A stretch of 64,000 nt of DNA from Blautia luti (GTDB lineage: Bacteria > Bacillota > Clostridia > Lachnospirales > Lachnospiraceae): NCBI RefSeq assembly GCF_033096465.1, contig NZ_AP028156.1:3552501-3616500 (forward strand), given 5' to 3'. Below, piece after piece: positions 16,928-26,051 of this stretch. The notes below the pieces were generated by a model, which saw nothing but the letters and a program-made list of their open reading frames with translations, did not search any database and had not been told where the DNA came from. Made by a program: the position numbers and the translations under genes. The first letter of the stretch is position 1. Each line of letters starts with the position of its first letter.

Positions 16928-17680
16928 TTAATGGAAGTATTTCCAAACTCCATTTACAGCGTAAGAAATAAAGAACAGACTGCTTCTGACCGGATCATAT
17001 CCTGCATATCTGTAAACCCGGTACGTCATAGACGCTGATTTCAGTTTATTCCTGGATTTTCCCCCTTCACTGAGCCGGTATTTAAGAAGAGGTTTATTGA
17101 TCCCGGCTGCACTGCCGTACTTTTTCAACACCTTAAGCCAGGTGATATAATCTTCATGACTGTCATCATGCTCCATAGGAAATTCCAGTGCTGCTTCCCT
17201 GCGTATCAGCACTGATGAGCAGTTAATACAGTTGTGTTTCAGCAGATCTCTGTAACGGATCTTCTCCCTGACCGGAATATAGCGTCCGGTATCACTGCCA
17301 TCTGCCTTCATCAGTTCCCGCCCTGTGGAACACATTACAAGGCCTGTCTTTTCAAGGATTCCCAGCTGTTCTTTCAGCTTTCCCCTGTCCCACCAGTCAT
17401 CTGCATCCAGAAATGCAACATATTCACCGACAGCTTCCTGCACACCCCGGTTTCTGGAACGGGCAGCTCCCATATTTTCTTTGTTCTTAATATATCGAAA
17501 GTCCTCTCTGCCCTCATAGGCAGACAGGACTTCCTCTGTACCGTCTGTAGATCCGTCATCTATGACTAGAAGTTCCAGGGAAATCCCCTGCTCATAGACA
17601 GATTCTACAGCTCTTTTAATATATTTCTCTCCATTATAAACCGGCATGATTACAGATACCAATGGTCTGTTCATGATCAT
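16928..17680 (-). CDS. Family 2 glycosyltransferase
   Basis: A 250-residue GT-A fold enzyme with the N-terminal VSVIMPVYNGEKYI, DDGSTDGT near 41-48 and metal-binding DADD (92-95), typical of GT2 enzymes using a nucleotide sugar. No membrane domain except a possible weak C-terminal hydrophobic patch. The start overlaps the stop of the sugar-transferase gene by four bases (ATGA), implying translational coupling and a joint pathway: the upstream enzyme would load the first sugar and this one add the next. Confidence 0.88.
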   Translation of the reverse strand: MIMNRPLVSVIMPVYNGEKYIKRAVESVYEQGISLELLVIDDGSTDGTEEVLSAYEGREDFRYIKNKENMGAARSRNRGVQEAVGEYVAFLDADDWWDRGKLKEQLGILEKTGLVMCSTGRELMKADGSDTGRYIPVREKIRYRDLLKHNCINCSSVLIRREAALEFPMEHDDSHEDYITWLKVLKKYGSAAGINKPLLKYRLSEGGKSRNKLKSASMTYRVYRYAGYDPVRSSLFFISYAVNGVWKYFH

Positions 17681-19077
17681 TCCTCCGTTTTTTCCTCATC
17701 AGTCTTTACACTGTTTCCGGAATCCTTCAGTGCATTTACCTGCTTATCATCCACACCCTCGGAAACTTCCTTCTGGAAAAAGATCTTCACAGTCATAAAG
17801 ATCAGTTTAATATCCAGCAGGAAAGAATAGTTCTCAATATAAAACAGGTCCAGCTTCAGCTTATCATAAGGAGTTGTATTATATTTTCCATAAACCTGTG
17901 CATATCCGGTAAGTCCGGCTTTTACTTTCAGGCGGTAATAAAACTCCGGCAGTTCCTTCTCATACTCACGCATGATCGTCTTTCTCTCAGGACGTGGACC
18001 TACCAGGGACATATCTCCCTTAAATACATTAAACAGCTGGGGCAGTTCATCCAAATGCAGATTTCTCAGCACTTTTCCCACCGGAGTGATCCTGGAATCA
18101 TGTTTGGATGCCAGACGGGCACCATTTTTCTCCGAATCCACGCACATACTGCGGAACTTGCAGATCATAAAGGATCTGCCGCCTACAGTCAGACGCTCCT
18201 GAAAATAAAATACCGGTCCTCTGTCATATAACTTCACAGCAAGGGCAATGATCAGCATAATCGGAGAAGTGATCACAATACCGATACCTGAGATCACCAT
18301 ATCCATCACTCTCTTCGCAGCTCTCTGATCTATGGATAATCCCATATTTCTGGACATAAGAAGAGGAGTATCGAAAAGATGGATCCTGTCACTTCCCATG
18401 AGGATGATATCTGAAATCTTCGGGCTGACATAACAGCGGATAGAATGGGCGAAACAGTACTTCAGATAACGGTTTCTCTCCATAGACGGAAGATCCCAGA
18501 TGATCACACCGTCATAATTGCGCATAAGTTTATGGATTTCCCTCTCTCCTACACTGGAATGTACCTTGCCGCTGATATCATATTTATCCTTTCTGGAATT
18601 CATCTTATGGATCAGATCATCTCCCGGATCACGGTCTCCGTAAATAACCAGCAGCTTTCTGGCACGATATAATTTCGAATAAATATATCTGGAGCCCCAT
18701 ATCCATATAATAATAAGGATCAGCTGCAGACCGGTCATTTCTATCATAGGTCCCGGACTCAGAAACCATCTGTTGATCAGGGTGATCTCAAAATATTCCA
18801 CCACATTGGTACACAACAGTGCCAGAGTCAGAGAATAAAATACATCCACCCGCTTCAGATATCCCACCTTCAGGCCGCCATAAAGCTTGGCGAACATAGC
18901 GAACATCAATCCATAGATTGCGATCAGAACCCAGTTACCTTTTCTCCAGAATGGCTCATCGATCTGACCACGGTAAACCGTATACCACACATAGGCAAAT
19001 ACTGCCATCTGAGCAAGAACCACCAGGCTGGCCAGACAGAATACGATAAATCGTTTATAATCTTCTCTTTTATTCAC
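17677..19077 (-). CDS. Polyprenyl glycosylphosphotransferase (WcaJ/PglC-type bacterial sugar transferase)
   Basis: A 466-residue membrane enzyme that starts glycan synthesis by moving a sugar-1-phosphate onto undecaprenyl phosphate. Four N-terminal membrane helices (~12-130) and a CoA-binding-like spacer precede the catalytic domain (~260-440), which shows KRVMDMVISGIGI, KFRSM, LDELPQLFNVFKGDMSLVGP-RPE and KAGLTGYAQ. First gene of its operon. No Wzx flippase or Wzy polymerase is in the window, so other parts of the pathway must be elsewhere. Confidence 0.9.
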   Translation of the reverse strand: MNKREDYKRFIVFCLASLVVLAQMAVFAYVWYTVYRGQIDEPFWRKGNWVLIAIYGLMFAMFAKLYGGLKVGYLKRVDVFYSLTLALLCTNVVEYFEITLINRWFLSPGPMIEMTGLQLILIIIWIWGSRYIYSKLYRARKLLVIYGDRDPGDDLIHKMNSRKDKYDISGKVHSSVGEREIHKLMRNYDGVIIWDLPSMERNRYLKYCFAHSIRCYVSPKISDIILMGSDRIHLFDTPLLMSRNMGLSIDQRAAKRVMDMVISGIGIVITSPIMLIIALAVKLYDRGPVFYFQERLTVGGRSFMICKFRSMCVDSEKNGARLASKHDSRITPVGKVLRNLHLDELPQLFNVFKGDMSLVGPRPERKTIMREYEKELPEFYYRLKVKAGLTGYAQVYGKYNTTPYDKLKLDLFYIENYSFLLDIKLIFMTVKIFFQKEVSEGVDDKQVNALKDSGNSVKTDEEKTEE

Positions 19078-19140
19078 GTGATACCTCTTATTTCTGAAAT
19101 TCTTTTCTTATTATATATTTCTAATATTTCTGACTTCCCC

Positions 19141-19169
19141 ATTATAGCCCAAGATATATGGTACGTCCA
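19141..19169 (-). promoter_or_regulatory. Promoter for the sugar-transferase unit
   Basis: The minus strand has a consensus TATAAT (19141-19146) and a TGGACG -35 (19164-19169) spaced by 17 bases, about 65 bases before the gene. Confidence 0.55.
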
Positions 19170-19308
19170 CCCGTTTTCGTTAAATTTGTTTATAATGCTG
19201 AGAGTCACACTCTGGTTTTTTTTGCGATGTTTTGTATATAATGCATAATTTTTTGACAGTTTTTATCTGTTTCTAGCGAAAATTTTACATATTTTTTTTA
19301 CAAACCTA

Positions 19309-19337
19309 TGGAAATCCCCCCAAAAAAATTGTATAAT
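19309..19337 (+). promoter_or_regulatory. Promoter for glgC-glgD
   Basis: TATAAT at 19332-19337 with a weak TGGAAA -35 at 19309-19314 and 17-base spacing. A GAGGG ribosome binding site follows before the glgC ATG at 19372. Confidence 0.5.
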
Positions 19338-19371
19338 ATTCGTAAGTAAATGAAAGCGAGGGTTCACTATT

Positions 19372-20511
19372 ATGAAACAAAATAGTATGTTGGCTATGAT
19401 CCTGGCCGGCGGTCGTGGCAGCCGTCTTCATGATCTTACCAATAAAGTGGCAAAGCCAGCCGTTTCATACGGCGGTAAATATCGTATTGTAGACTTTCCT
19501 TTAAGTAACTGTGCCAACAGCGGCGTTGATGTTGTAGGTGTACTTACACAGTATGAATCCATCCAGCTGAACAGTTATGTTGCAGCCGGCGGCCGCTGGG
19601 GTCTTGATGCCAAAGACAGTGGTGTTTACGTTCTTCCTCCGCGTGAGAAAGCTGATGAGAATCTGAATGTATACCGCGGAACTGCAGATGCAATTTCCCA
19701 GAATATCGACTTTATCGACAAATTTGATCCGGAATATGTTCTCGTTCTTTCCGGTGACCATATTTACAAGATGAACTATGACGAGATGCTTGCAGCTCAT
19801 AAGAAAGCGAATGCCGATGCAACGATCGCAGTTATCGAAGTTCCACTGAAAGAAGCAAGCCGTTTCGGTATCATGAACACTGATGAATCCGGACGTATTG
19901 TAGAATTCGAAGAGAAACCGGAACATCCTAAGAGCAATCTTGCATCCATGGGTATCTATATCTTCACATGGAAACTTCTCCGCAAGATGCTGATGGCTGA
20001 TATCAAGAATCCTGATTCCAACCATGACTTTGGTAAAGATATCATCCCTACTATGCTTAACGATAATAAGACTCTTTATGCATATAAATTCAAGGGCTAC
20101 TGGAAAGATGTTGGTACAATTGATTCTCTCTGGGAAGCAAACATGGATCTGTTAAGCTCCAAGAACGAACTGGATCTGGGCGACCCATCCTGGAAGATCT
20201 ATACAGAAGACGTTACTGCTCTTCCACAGTATATCAGTGCAGAAGCAGACGTTAAAGATGCATATATCACACAGGGTTGTGTTGTTCAGGGTGAAGTGAA
20301 ACATTCCGTACTCTTTACAGGTGTTAAGATTGGTGCTGGCGCTATCGTTATCGACAGTGTTCTGATGCCAGGTGCTATCGTAGAAGAAGGCGCTGTAGTT
20401 CAGCGTGCACTGGTAGCCGACGGTATCCGTATCGGTAAAGGTACCATTGTAGGTGATCCGAAGAGCGAGCACATCGAACTTGTGGCGAAACGTGTAAAGG
20501 GGGCAGAATAA
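19372..20511 (+). CDS. glgC: Glucose-1-phosphate adenylyltransferase catalytic subunit
   Basis: A 379-residue ADP-glucose pyrophosphorylase that commits glucose-1-phosphate to glycogen. The N-terminal nucleotide-binding loop [11 protein letters not shown] and the Lys of AKPAV are intact, as are [10 protein letters not shown] and EKP (substrate-binding region). The C-terminal part is a left-handed beta-helix with hexapeptide repeats. In Firmicutes GlgC usually works with GlgD, encoded one base downstream here. glgA and glgB are not in the window. Confidence 0.96.
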   Translation: MKQNSMLAMILAGGRGSRLHDLTNKVAKPAVSYGGKYRIVDFPLSNCANSGVDVVGVLTQYESIQLNSYVAAGGRWGLDAKDSGVYVLPPREKADENLNVYRGTADAISQNIDFIDKFDPEYVLVLSGDHIYKMNYDEMLAAHKKANADATIAVIEVPLKEASRFGIMNTDESGRIVEFEEKPEHPKSNLASMGIYIFTWKLLRKMLMADIKNPDSNHDFGKDIIPTMLNDNKTLYAYKFKGYWKDVGTIDSLWEANMDLLSSKNELDLGDPSWKIYTEDVTALPQYISAEADVKDAYITQGCVVQGEVKHSVLFTGVKIGAGAIVIDSVLMPGAIVEEGAVVQRALVADGIRIGKGTIVGDPKSEHIELVAKRVKGAE

Positions 20512-20512
20512 T

Positions 20513-21628
20513 ATGTATAAGGCATTTGGTATCGTAAACTCCTCCGGGAGAAACATTTATGTAGATGGTATGCAGGATTATCGCCCGATTGGCGCGTTTT
20601 CCTTCCTTGGAAGATACAGAGTCATCGACTTCCCTATCTCCAACATGACTAACAGTAATATTGACCGTATCCAGGTTTATATCAACAATAAACCTCGTTC
20701 TATTGTAGAGCACGTTGGAACAGGACGTCATTACAACATTAACTCCAAGAGTGGCAAACTTCAGCTTCTCTTCTCAGAGCATAATAATGACAATGATATC
20801 TACAACACAGATATCTCCTGCTACATGGACAATATGGAATCCCTGAGCAGAATGCAGCAGCCATATGTTGTCATTGCTCCAAGCTACATGGTTTACTCCA
20901 TTGATTTTGATCAGTTTATACATACACATATTGACTCCAGTGCAGATGTTACCCTGCTTTATCATTCTGTTGATAATGCCAAGGAAGCATATCTGACCTG
21001 TAATGTTCTGGAACTGAACCGCCAGAAAGGTGTAGAAGCCATCGGTGCTAACCATGGTAATAAGAAGAACCAGAATATCTATATGGATACCTGCGTCATG
21101 AAGACAGAGCTCTTCATCAGCCTGGTAAAAGAAGCTAAGAAGCTTTCCTCCATGTACACTCTGACAGATATCCTGAACGACAAATGTGAAACTCTGGATA
21201 TCCGTGGCGTTGCACATAAAGGATACTTTGCAAGCATCACAGATTTCCCAAGCTACTATGCAGCAAACATGAATCTGCTTGACTACAAAGCAGCTCAGGA
21301 ACTGTTCCATGAGAACTGGCCGATCTATACACGTACCAACGACTCTTGCCCGACTCAGTATTTCAGCACAGCAGAAGTTAAGAATTCCGTAATCTCCAAT
21401 GGCTGCCAGATTGAAGGTACTGTTGAGAATTCCGTAATCGGACGTGGATGTATCATTAAGAAAGGTGCTGTTGTCAGAAATAGTGTTGTACTCGCTGAAG
21501 TTACAATCGGTGAAGATGTTCACGTAGAGAATGAAGTCGTTGACAAATGGGCACGACTCATCCGTAAGAAAGAAATCGTATCTCCGGCTGACCAGCCTGG
21601 TTATATCAAGAGAAATGATACTCTGTAA
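20513..21628 (+). CDS. glgD: Glucose-1-phosphate adenylyltransferase regulatory subunit
   Basis: A 371-residue GlgC paralog. The residues that form the active site are missing: the N-terminus reads GIVNSSGRNIYVDGM instead of the glycine-rich AGGRGSRL loop. GlgD proteins are largely non-catalytic and activate GlgC in a heteromer. The ATG begins one base after the glgC stop, so the two are co-translated. A strong terminator follows. Confidence 0.94.
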   Translation: MYKAFGIVNSSGRNIYVDGMQDYRPIGAFSFLGRYRVIDFPISNMTNSNIDRIQVYINNKPRSIVEHVGTGRHYNINSKSGKLQLLFSEHNNDNDIYNTDISCYMDNMESLSRMQQPYVVIAPSYMVYSIDFDQFIHTHIDSSADVTLLYHSVDNAKEAYLTCNVLELNRQKGVEAIGANHGNKKNQNIYMDTCVMKTELFISLVKEAKKLSSMYTLTDILNDKCETLDIRGVAHKGYFASITDFPSYYAANMNLLDYKAAQELFHENWPIYTRTNDSCPTQYFSTAEVKNSVISNGCQIEGTVENSVIGRGCIIKKGAVVRNSVVLAEVTIGEDVHVENEVVDKWARLIRKKEIVSPADQPGYIKRNDTL

Positions 21629-21649
21629 TTGGTGATTAAGTAATAAAAT

Positions 21650-21683
21650 GAGTCCTTGGAAGTGGCAACTTCCAGGGGCTTTT
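21650..21683 (+). terminator. Terminator after glgD
   Basis: AGTCCTTGGAAGT pairs with ACTTCCAGGGGCT around GGCA, followed by a run of five T residues. Confidence 0.88.
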
Positions 21684-21707
21684 TCAGGTTCCAATTTGTT
21701 CTAAGAT

Positions 21708-21890
21708 ATGACACACTTATTCTGTTGTCACATCCTACACCGACAACAGGAGGGAGATGTTTTCCTGGAATTCCTAATTCATATACTCATATCAGATCTT
21801 GTTCCTTTTATGATTTCTGTTCTGGCAGGCATCCTTAGTAATTACATATATAATAAGCTGACAGAACATAAACGTGACAATAAGGAATAA
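21708..21890 (+). CDS. Possible small membrane peptide
   Basis: An open frame of up to 60 residues ending at a TAA and followed by its own terminator. The best ribosome binding site (GGAGGG at ~21749-21754) lies inside this frame, so the real product may start at a non-ATG codon near 21759-21765 and be about 40 residues. The C-terminal part has one hydrophobic helix (LVPFMISVLAGILSNYI) followed by a basic tail (NKLTEHKRDNK). Being bracketed by two terminators supports an independent small gene. Function unknown; a toxin-like or regulatory membrane peptide is possible. Confidence 0.4.
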   Translation: MTHLFCCHILHRQQEGDVFLEFLIHILISDLVPFMISVLAGILSNYIYNKLTEHKRDNKE

Positions 21891-21914
21891 GCGGAACATC
21901 AACCGTAAATTGAG

Positions 21915-21948
21915 TGAACCCCCGGAAGAGGCAACTTCTGGGGGTTCT
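21915..21948 (+). terminator. Terminator after the small membrane peptide
   Basis: GAACCCCCGGAAG pairs with CTTCTGGGGGTTC around a short loop, followed by TTTGTTTTTG. Confidence 0.85.
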
Positions 21949-22104
21949 TTGTTTTTGTTTACTTGAAATTCTTAATTCAACTTTTACCCGATACAACTAT
22001 AACATTTGCTATTCTGAAAAACAATACGCCTAATTTTTCAAGTCAGATAACATTTTACTTTCTCCAAATTTGTAAGATTTCACAAATTCTTCACACTTTT
22101 TCCC

Positions 22105-22132
22105 TTGCATTTCATTCCTTGCGTGTTATAAT
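22105..22132 (+). promoter_or_regulatory. Promoter for L25 gene
   Basis: TTGCAT (22105-22110) and consensus TATAAT (22127-22132) with 16-base spacing. The leader to the ATG at 22274 is about 135 bases and contains a small GAGCA/TGCTC hairpin near 22198-22217. The remainder of the 21949-22273 gap has nothing else I can name. Confidence 0.6.
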
Positions 22133-22273
22133 ACAGCTGTAACAAAGATAAAGAACAAGCAAACAACTGAATACTTAAAAATACTTAACACCACCTGGAG
22201 CACATATGATTGCTCTTAGATCAAGATAGTGTCAAGCGTGTCACCTCAGCTGTAAAAATGGAGGAAAAGTCAA

Positions 22274-22867
22274 ATGAATACTTTAAAAGCTGAAAAAAGA
22301 ACAATGGACACAAAGGCCAAAAGATTAAGAAGAGAAGGCTACGTTACAGGTAACGTATTCGGAAAAGAAATGGAAGGTTCCATTCCTCTTAAAATGGAGA
22401 AATCCGATGTAGAGAAACTTCTCAAAACAAGCAACAAAGGAAGCCAGATCATGCTGGACGTAGACGGTCAGTCTTATGATGTACTGATCAAGGAGATCCA
22501 GTTCAATCCGTTAAAAGGACAGGTGGATGAAATAGATTTCCAGGCACTGGTAAGCAACGAGAAAGTACACTCCGTAGCAGAGATCGTACTTGTAAACCAT
22601 GACAAACTGGAAGCCGGTGTATTGCAGCAGCATCTGGAAGAAATCTCCTTCCGTGCTCTCCCATCAGCACTGGTAGACAAAGTTATGGTAGATGTCGGTG
22701 ACATGAAAGTCGGCGATGTGATCAAAGTCAAAGACCTCGCCATCGCCCAGGATAAAGACGTAGACTTAAAGACAGACCTCGAAGCTGCAGTTGTATCCGT
22801 AGCCGCCGTTCACGTAGACCCGGCTCTGGAAGCTGAAGAAGAGGCTGCTGAAGAAGAAACTAAATAA
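22274..22867 (+). CDS. rplY: 50S ribosomal protein L25/general stress protein Ctc
   Basis: A 197-residue protein of the long L25/TL5/Ctc type, which binds 5S rRNA. The N-terminal beta-barrel (RRLRREGYVTGNVFGKE-like segment, residues ~15-90) is followed by the TL5 C-terminal domain (~95-180) and an acidic tail (EAEEEAAEEETK). Start ATG has GGAGG 9 bases upstream. Firmicutes Ctc proteins are often stress induced; the sequence here shows an ordinary sigma-A promoter. Confidence 0.93.
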   Translation: MNTLKAEKRTMDTKAKRLRREGYVTGNVFGKEMEGSIPLKMEKSDVEKLLKTSNKGSQIMLDVDGQSYDVLIKEIQFNPLKGQVDEIDFQALVSNEKVHSVAEIVLVNHDKLEAGVLQQHLEEISFRALPSALVDKVMVDVGDMKVGDVIKVKDLAIAQDKDVDLKTDLEAAVVSVAAVHVDPALEAEEEAAEEETK

Positions 22868-22875
22868 CATAATAT

Positions 22876-23023
22876 ATTACTGTTCACTTCGTGCCCAGCA
22901 ACATGCTTCGCGATGCACAGAATTTATGCTAATCGCATAAATTCTGTGCGGTATGTCTCAGGTTTTCTGTGACTTTCGCTCACAAAAACACCTCGCAGGA
23001 TATTACCAGTGAATAGTGACTAC
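22876..23023. repeat. MITE-like palindromic element
   Basis: About 148 bases with imperfect inverted ends (ATTACTGTTCAC at the left, GTGAATAGTGAC at the right; 9 of 12 match after complementing). A perfect 14-bp stem (GCACAGAATTTATG, 22916-22929, with 22937-22950) sits inside. No open frame. The left end also occurs at 6403-6429. It lies between L25 and its terminator. A non-autonomous mobile or REP-like element is likely. Confidence 0.5.
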
Positions 23024-23043
23024 AATATCTCTTTTAACACTAA

Positions 23044-23077
23044 TTCAGGTACGCTTAAGCGTACCTGAATTTTTTTA
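23044..23077 (+). terminator. Terminator between L25 and mscL
   Basis: TTCAGGTACGC pairs perfectly with GCGTACCTGAA around a four-base loop, followed by seven T residues. Confidence 0.93.
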
Positions 23078-23147
23078 TCAGAAAATTGACCTTTCCAGCC
23101 ATCTACGCTATCATAATAGTATCACACTTTTTAAGGAGGAAATTCCA

Positions 23148-23549
23148 ATGAAAAAATTCATGGAAGAATTCAAAGCATTTGCCCTGCGTGGCAATGTCAT
23201 GGACATGGCAGTCGGTGTCATTATCGGAGGTGCTTTTTCCGGAATCGTAACCTCTTTGACCGACAACTTTATTAAACCAATTCTTAACGTACTAACAGGA
23301 GGCGCTACATACACACTCCAGGATGTATCCGGATTCGCATCCTCATTCATCTCATCTGTAGTAAACTTCCTCATCATGGCATTCATTCTCTTCTGCCTGC
23401 TCAAAGCAGTAAACAAAGTCACCTCCCTCGGTGCCAAGAAAGAAGAACCAGCCGCTCCGACCACTAAGAAATGTCCATTCTGTATGAGCGAAATCGACAT
23501 CAAAGCAACACGCTGTCCACACTGCACTTCTGAATTACCAGAAGAATAA
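23148..23549 (+). CDS. mscL: Large-conductance mechanosensitive channel with C-terminal zinc ribbon
   Basis: A 133-residue MscL channel that opens under osmotic downshock. ATG at 23148 is preceded by AAGGAGG. The first helix (MDMAVGVIIGGAFSGIV) carries the glycine-rich pore lining and the second helix spans ~70-90. After a short linker the protein ends in two cysteine pairs, CPFC (109-112) and CPHC (123-126), a zinc-ribbon module that replaces the usual C-terminal helical bundle. Zinc-ribbon tails occur on some Firmicutes membrane proteins; their role here is unknown. Confidence 0.93.
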   Translation: MKKFMEEFKAFALRGNVMDMAVGVIIGGAFSGIVTSLTDNFIKPILNVLTGGATYTLQDVSGFASSFISSVVNFLIMAFILFCLLKAVNKVTSLGAKKEEPAAPTTKKCPFCMSEIDIKATRCPHCTSELPEE

Positions 23550-23568
23550 TTTTACAACCAAGGGGTGT

Positions 23569-23612
23569 CCAGAGGGGACGCGGCTTTGCGTCCCCTCTGG
23601 GGTTTTCTTTTA
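23569..23612 (+). terminator. Terminator after mscL
   Basis: A 13-bp GC-rich perfect stem (CCAGAGGGGACGC with its complement) and a TTTTCTTTT tail. Confidence 0.92.
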
Positions 23613-23676
23613 CTCAGAAACTCAATACTCTGGGATATTCCATTTTTTAATAACGGTATCCGTTTATACCTGTACC

Positions 23677-25257
23677 CTATTCTTTCTCTTCCTCCTGCTC
23701 CAGCAGCCTGAACGACAGTTCCAGATAAAAAATCTCCTCCGGATCATCCAGGTCAGACTGCAGAATTTCCTTAATCCTGTCCAGCCTGTACAGAAAAGTG
23801 CTTCGATGAATAAACAGTTCCCTCGCCGCCTGGGTCGCACTCAGATGTTCTTCCAGATACGCCCTCAGCGTCTCCATATACTGTGTCTCATTCTCTTCAT
23901 CATGTTTCTTCAGTTCCAACAAACCTTCATGGCAGATCATTGACCCCGGCAATCTTCTGGTAGACTGCTCCAGAATATACGTCAATGCCACCTGACTGAA
24001 ATAATGGATCCACAGATAAGGCTTCTTACGGCTTCCTACATCCAGCGCCGTCTTCGCCTGCACATACTGTCGCCGCAGGTTCATATGTCCCTCCATTACC
24101 CTGCTGTATCCAGCTTTCAGATAAGTATCACGGATAAAATAAATCAGCTTGCCTGCCACTTCCTCCTGATTCATTCCAAGTCTGGTCATGTCAAAAAATA
24201 CCACAATCTCATCCTGATAAAGAAAACTCACCGAATCCTCCAATTTCTTCTTGATATACCGACAGATTGCCCTCGTAGAAAGATTCTGCTGATTTAGATA
24301 AGTGATTTGCAAAATCAAACACATATACTCATGATTTCCACTCCATCCCAGTTCACTGAGTTCTCTGCTCACCTGCAGATAATCCGCAGTCCTGTCCGAC
24401 AGAACCCTGACAAAAATCTGCTCCATATCCCTGTCCGGATCTTCTTCCTCCGCCTCATGCGTAAGCAGATACTCCAGTTTCTCCACCAGAATATCCAGCA
24501 CACAGATAACTCCCGGCGTGATCTCCGTCCTGCACTCTGTCAGAACTAACCTGTGGGTTGCCTTCTCATCCACAAACAGATTTCTGTTCATCGAACGACA
24601 TCCACTAATATAGGTCGGAAACATCACATACTCATGAGTATCTGCCATATCACGGTAGGTCTCATTCTGCAAAAGCGCATTTACATACTCCATATTCAAT
24701 CCGTCGTCTGTATACAGCCGCGCTCTCAGTGGCAGATACTCACTTCCCGCTTCTGCCACAAAAGTAAAATCCAATCCCATTACAGTTAAAGGATTCTGCA
24801 GAAATTCCGATGTCACCCGCAGAATCCAATCCATTCCAGCATGCTCTAACATCAGATCATGAATTTTCCGCTCCCATTCATCAGCCCCATCAAAAATCTC
24901 CTGCACATCATTCATAAATTCTGCGATTTCTTCCAGATCCTCAAGGTCTATACAAACAAAAGCACCTTTAAAATTATCTGCCTCATCTTCAAATCCTGCT
25001 GTCCCTTTCTTCCTGCAGAAAATCCAGAAAATATCCTCAGTCTTTGAACCCACAGCTTCCCACTCTTCTGCATCATATCCCTGAATCACATATACATGTC
25101 CTGTCCGAAATCCATCTTCTGATTTCTTTCCCTGCTTATTTATCCCACAACATAAAAAAGGGCGCAGATATCCGTCTGAACCAGATAAATTTCCCTTTTC
25201 CAGAATTTCGTATTTCTCTTTTATCTTTTCATATAAATAAACTGATGACAGCCGCAA
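23677..25257 (-). CDS. PucR-family transcriptional regulator of the methyltransferase cluster
   Basis: A 526-residue cytoplasmic regulator. The C-terminal ~70 residues form the PucR-type helix-turn-helix (LSATQAARELFIHRSTFLYR followed by LDRIKEILQ), common to PucR/CdaR proteins. The upstream ~450 residues are a sensory region with no named ligand domain that I can recognise. It follows the second corrinoid-protein gene by 15 bases, so it is probably co-transcribed with it and controls the cluster in response to a methyl donor. The target site is not visible by eye. Confidence 0.8.
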   Translation of the reverse strand: MRLSSVYLYEKIKEKYEILEKGNLSGSDGYLRPFLCCGINKQGKKSEDGFRTGHVYVIQGYDAEEWEAVGSKTEDIFWIFCRKKGTAGFEDEADNFKGAFVCIDLEDLEEIAEFMNDVQEIFDGADEWERKIHDLMLEHAGMDWILRVTSEFLQNPLTVMGLDFTFVAEAGSEYLPLRARLYTDDGLNMEYVNALLQNETYRDMADTHEYVMFPTYISGCRSMNRNLFVDEKATHRLVLTECRTEITPGVICVLDILVEKLEYLLTHEAEEEDPDRDMEQIFVRVLSDRTADYLQVSRELSELGWSGNHEYMCLILQITYLNQQNLSTRAICRYIKKKLEDSVSFLYQDEIVVFFDMTRLGMNQEEVAGKLIYFIRDTYLKAGYSRVMEGHMNLRRQYVQAKTALDVGSRKKPYLWIHYFSQVALTYILEQSTRRLPGSMICHEGLLELKKHDEENETQYMETLRAYLEEHLSATQAARELFIHRSTFLYRLDRIKEILQSDLDDPEEIFYLELSFRLLEQEEEKE

Positions 25258-25272
25258 TCTCCTGTCCTCCTG

Positions 25273-25908
25273 TCACACAATAAACGTCTTTGCAACTTCC
25301 ACAGCCTCAATACAATTCTCCGTATAAGCATCCGCTCCCATATTCTTTGCCAGCTGTTCAGTCACTGCACCACCGCCAACCATAATCTTAAATTTATGCT
25401 TACCGCTGTTTCGTTTCAGAGATTTCACCACCTGCTCCATCTCCGGGATAGAAGTGCTCAAAAGAGAAGAAATGCACACGATCGACACATCCGGATTCTG
25501 CTTCACAGCACGCAGAAACTGTTTCTCCGAAATATCCACCCCAAGATCGATCACCTTAAATCCTGCACTGCGAAACATAATCGCAACCAGATTCTTACCA
25601 ACATCATGGAGATCTCCCTCCACAGTTCCCAGGATCACAGTCCCGATATTCCGTCTGCTGAACTGCGCATCCTGCTCTTCCAACAGTTCAAACCCCTTAC
25701 GCACACTTCTCGCTGCAGCCAGAATCTTAATAATATCCGCCCCATTCATCTTATAATTCTCGCCCACAGTTCTCATAGCAGGAGTCATCGCCTCCTCCAC
25801 GATCCTCGCAGAAGAAATATGCTGCTTCAGTGCCTCTCTCACCAGTTTCTCCGTATCCCCCGGATGCCCCTCTTCAATTGTTTTCTGTAACTGTTCAAGT
25901 ACTGTCAT
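25273..25908 (-). CDS. Corrinoid protein of a methyltransferase system (second paralog)
   Basis: A 211-residue B12-binding protein of the MtaC/MtbC family. Residues ~1-85 are the helical cap, and the Rossmann part contains GDLHDVGKN, with His101 of the DxHxxG motif as the lower axial ligand to cobalt. Such proteins carry the methyl group between MT I and MT II. It is a diverged paralog of the corrinoid protein at 28562-29200. It has its own leader with a terminator-like hairpin and lies directly before the regulator. Confidence 0.9.
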   Translation of the reverse strand: MTVLEQLQKTIEEGHPGDTEKLVREALKQHISSARIVEEAMTPAMRTVGENYKMNGADIIKILAAARSVRKGFELLEEQDAQFSRRNIGTVILGTVEGDLHDVGKNLVAIMFRSAGFKVIDLGVDISEKQFLRAVKQNPDVSIVCISSLLSTSIPEMEQVVKSLKRNSGKHKFKIMVGGGAVTEQLAKNMGADAYTENCIEAVEVAKTFIV

Positions 25909-25938
25909 ATATCAAGCCCGCCCTTAACCATTCTGCTG

Positions 25939-25972
25939 AAAAAATCCTCCGCCTTACGGCGAAGGATTTTTA
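25939..25972 (-). terminator. Terminator/attenuator ahead of the second corrinoid-protein gene
   Basis: On the minus strand AATCCTTCGCC pairs with GGCGGAGGATT around GTAA, followed by six T residues. It lies 31 bases upstream of the corrinoid gene at 25908 and downstream of a good promoter match, so it would sit inside that gene's leader as well as ending DUF2284 transcription. Confidence 0.8.
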
Positions 25973-26022
25973 TATCCATTCACACTCATATGCGCTATAA
26001 CAACTGCGCTTTCAATACATAT

Positions 26023-26051
26023 ATTTTATCATAGCCTGAAGTTATTTACAA
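26023..26051 (-). promoter_or_regulatory. Possible promoter for corrinoid protein and PucR regulator
   Basis: Minus strand TTGTAA (26046-26051) and TAAAAT (26023-26028) spaced by 17 bases. A transcript from here would run through a GCGC hairpin and the terminator at 25939-25972 before the corrinoid gene. Confidence 0.5.

Noticed and set aside
22206..22229. Seven-residue leader peptide before the L25 gene
   Set aside because: There is a GGAGC sequence and ATG, but the frame is too short and no attenuator follows, so chance is likely.
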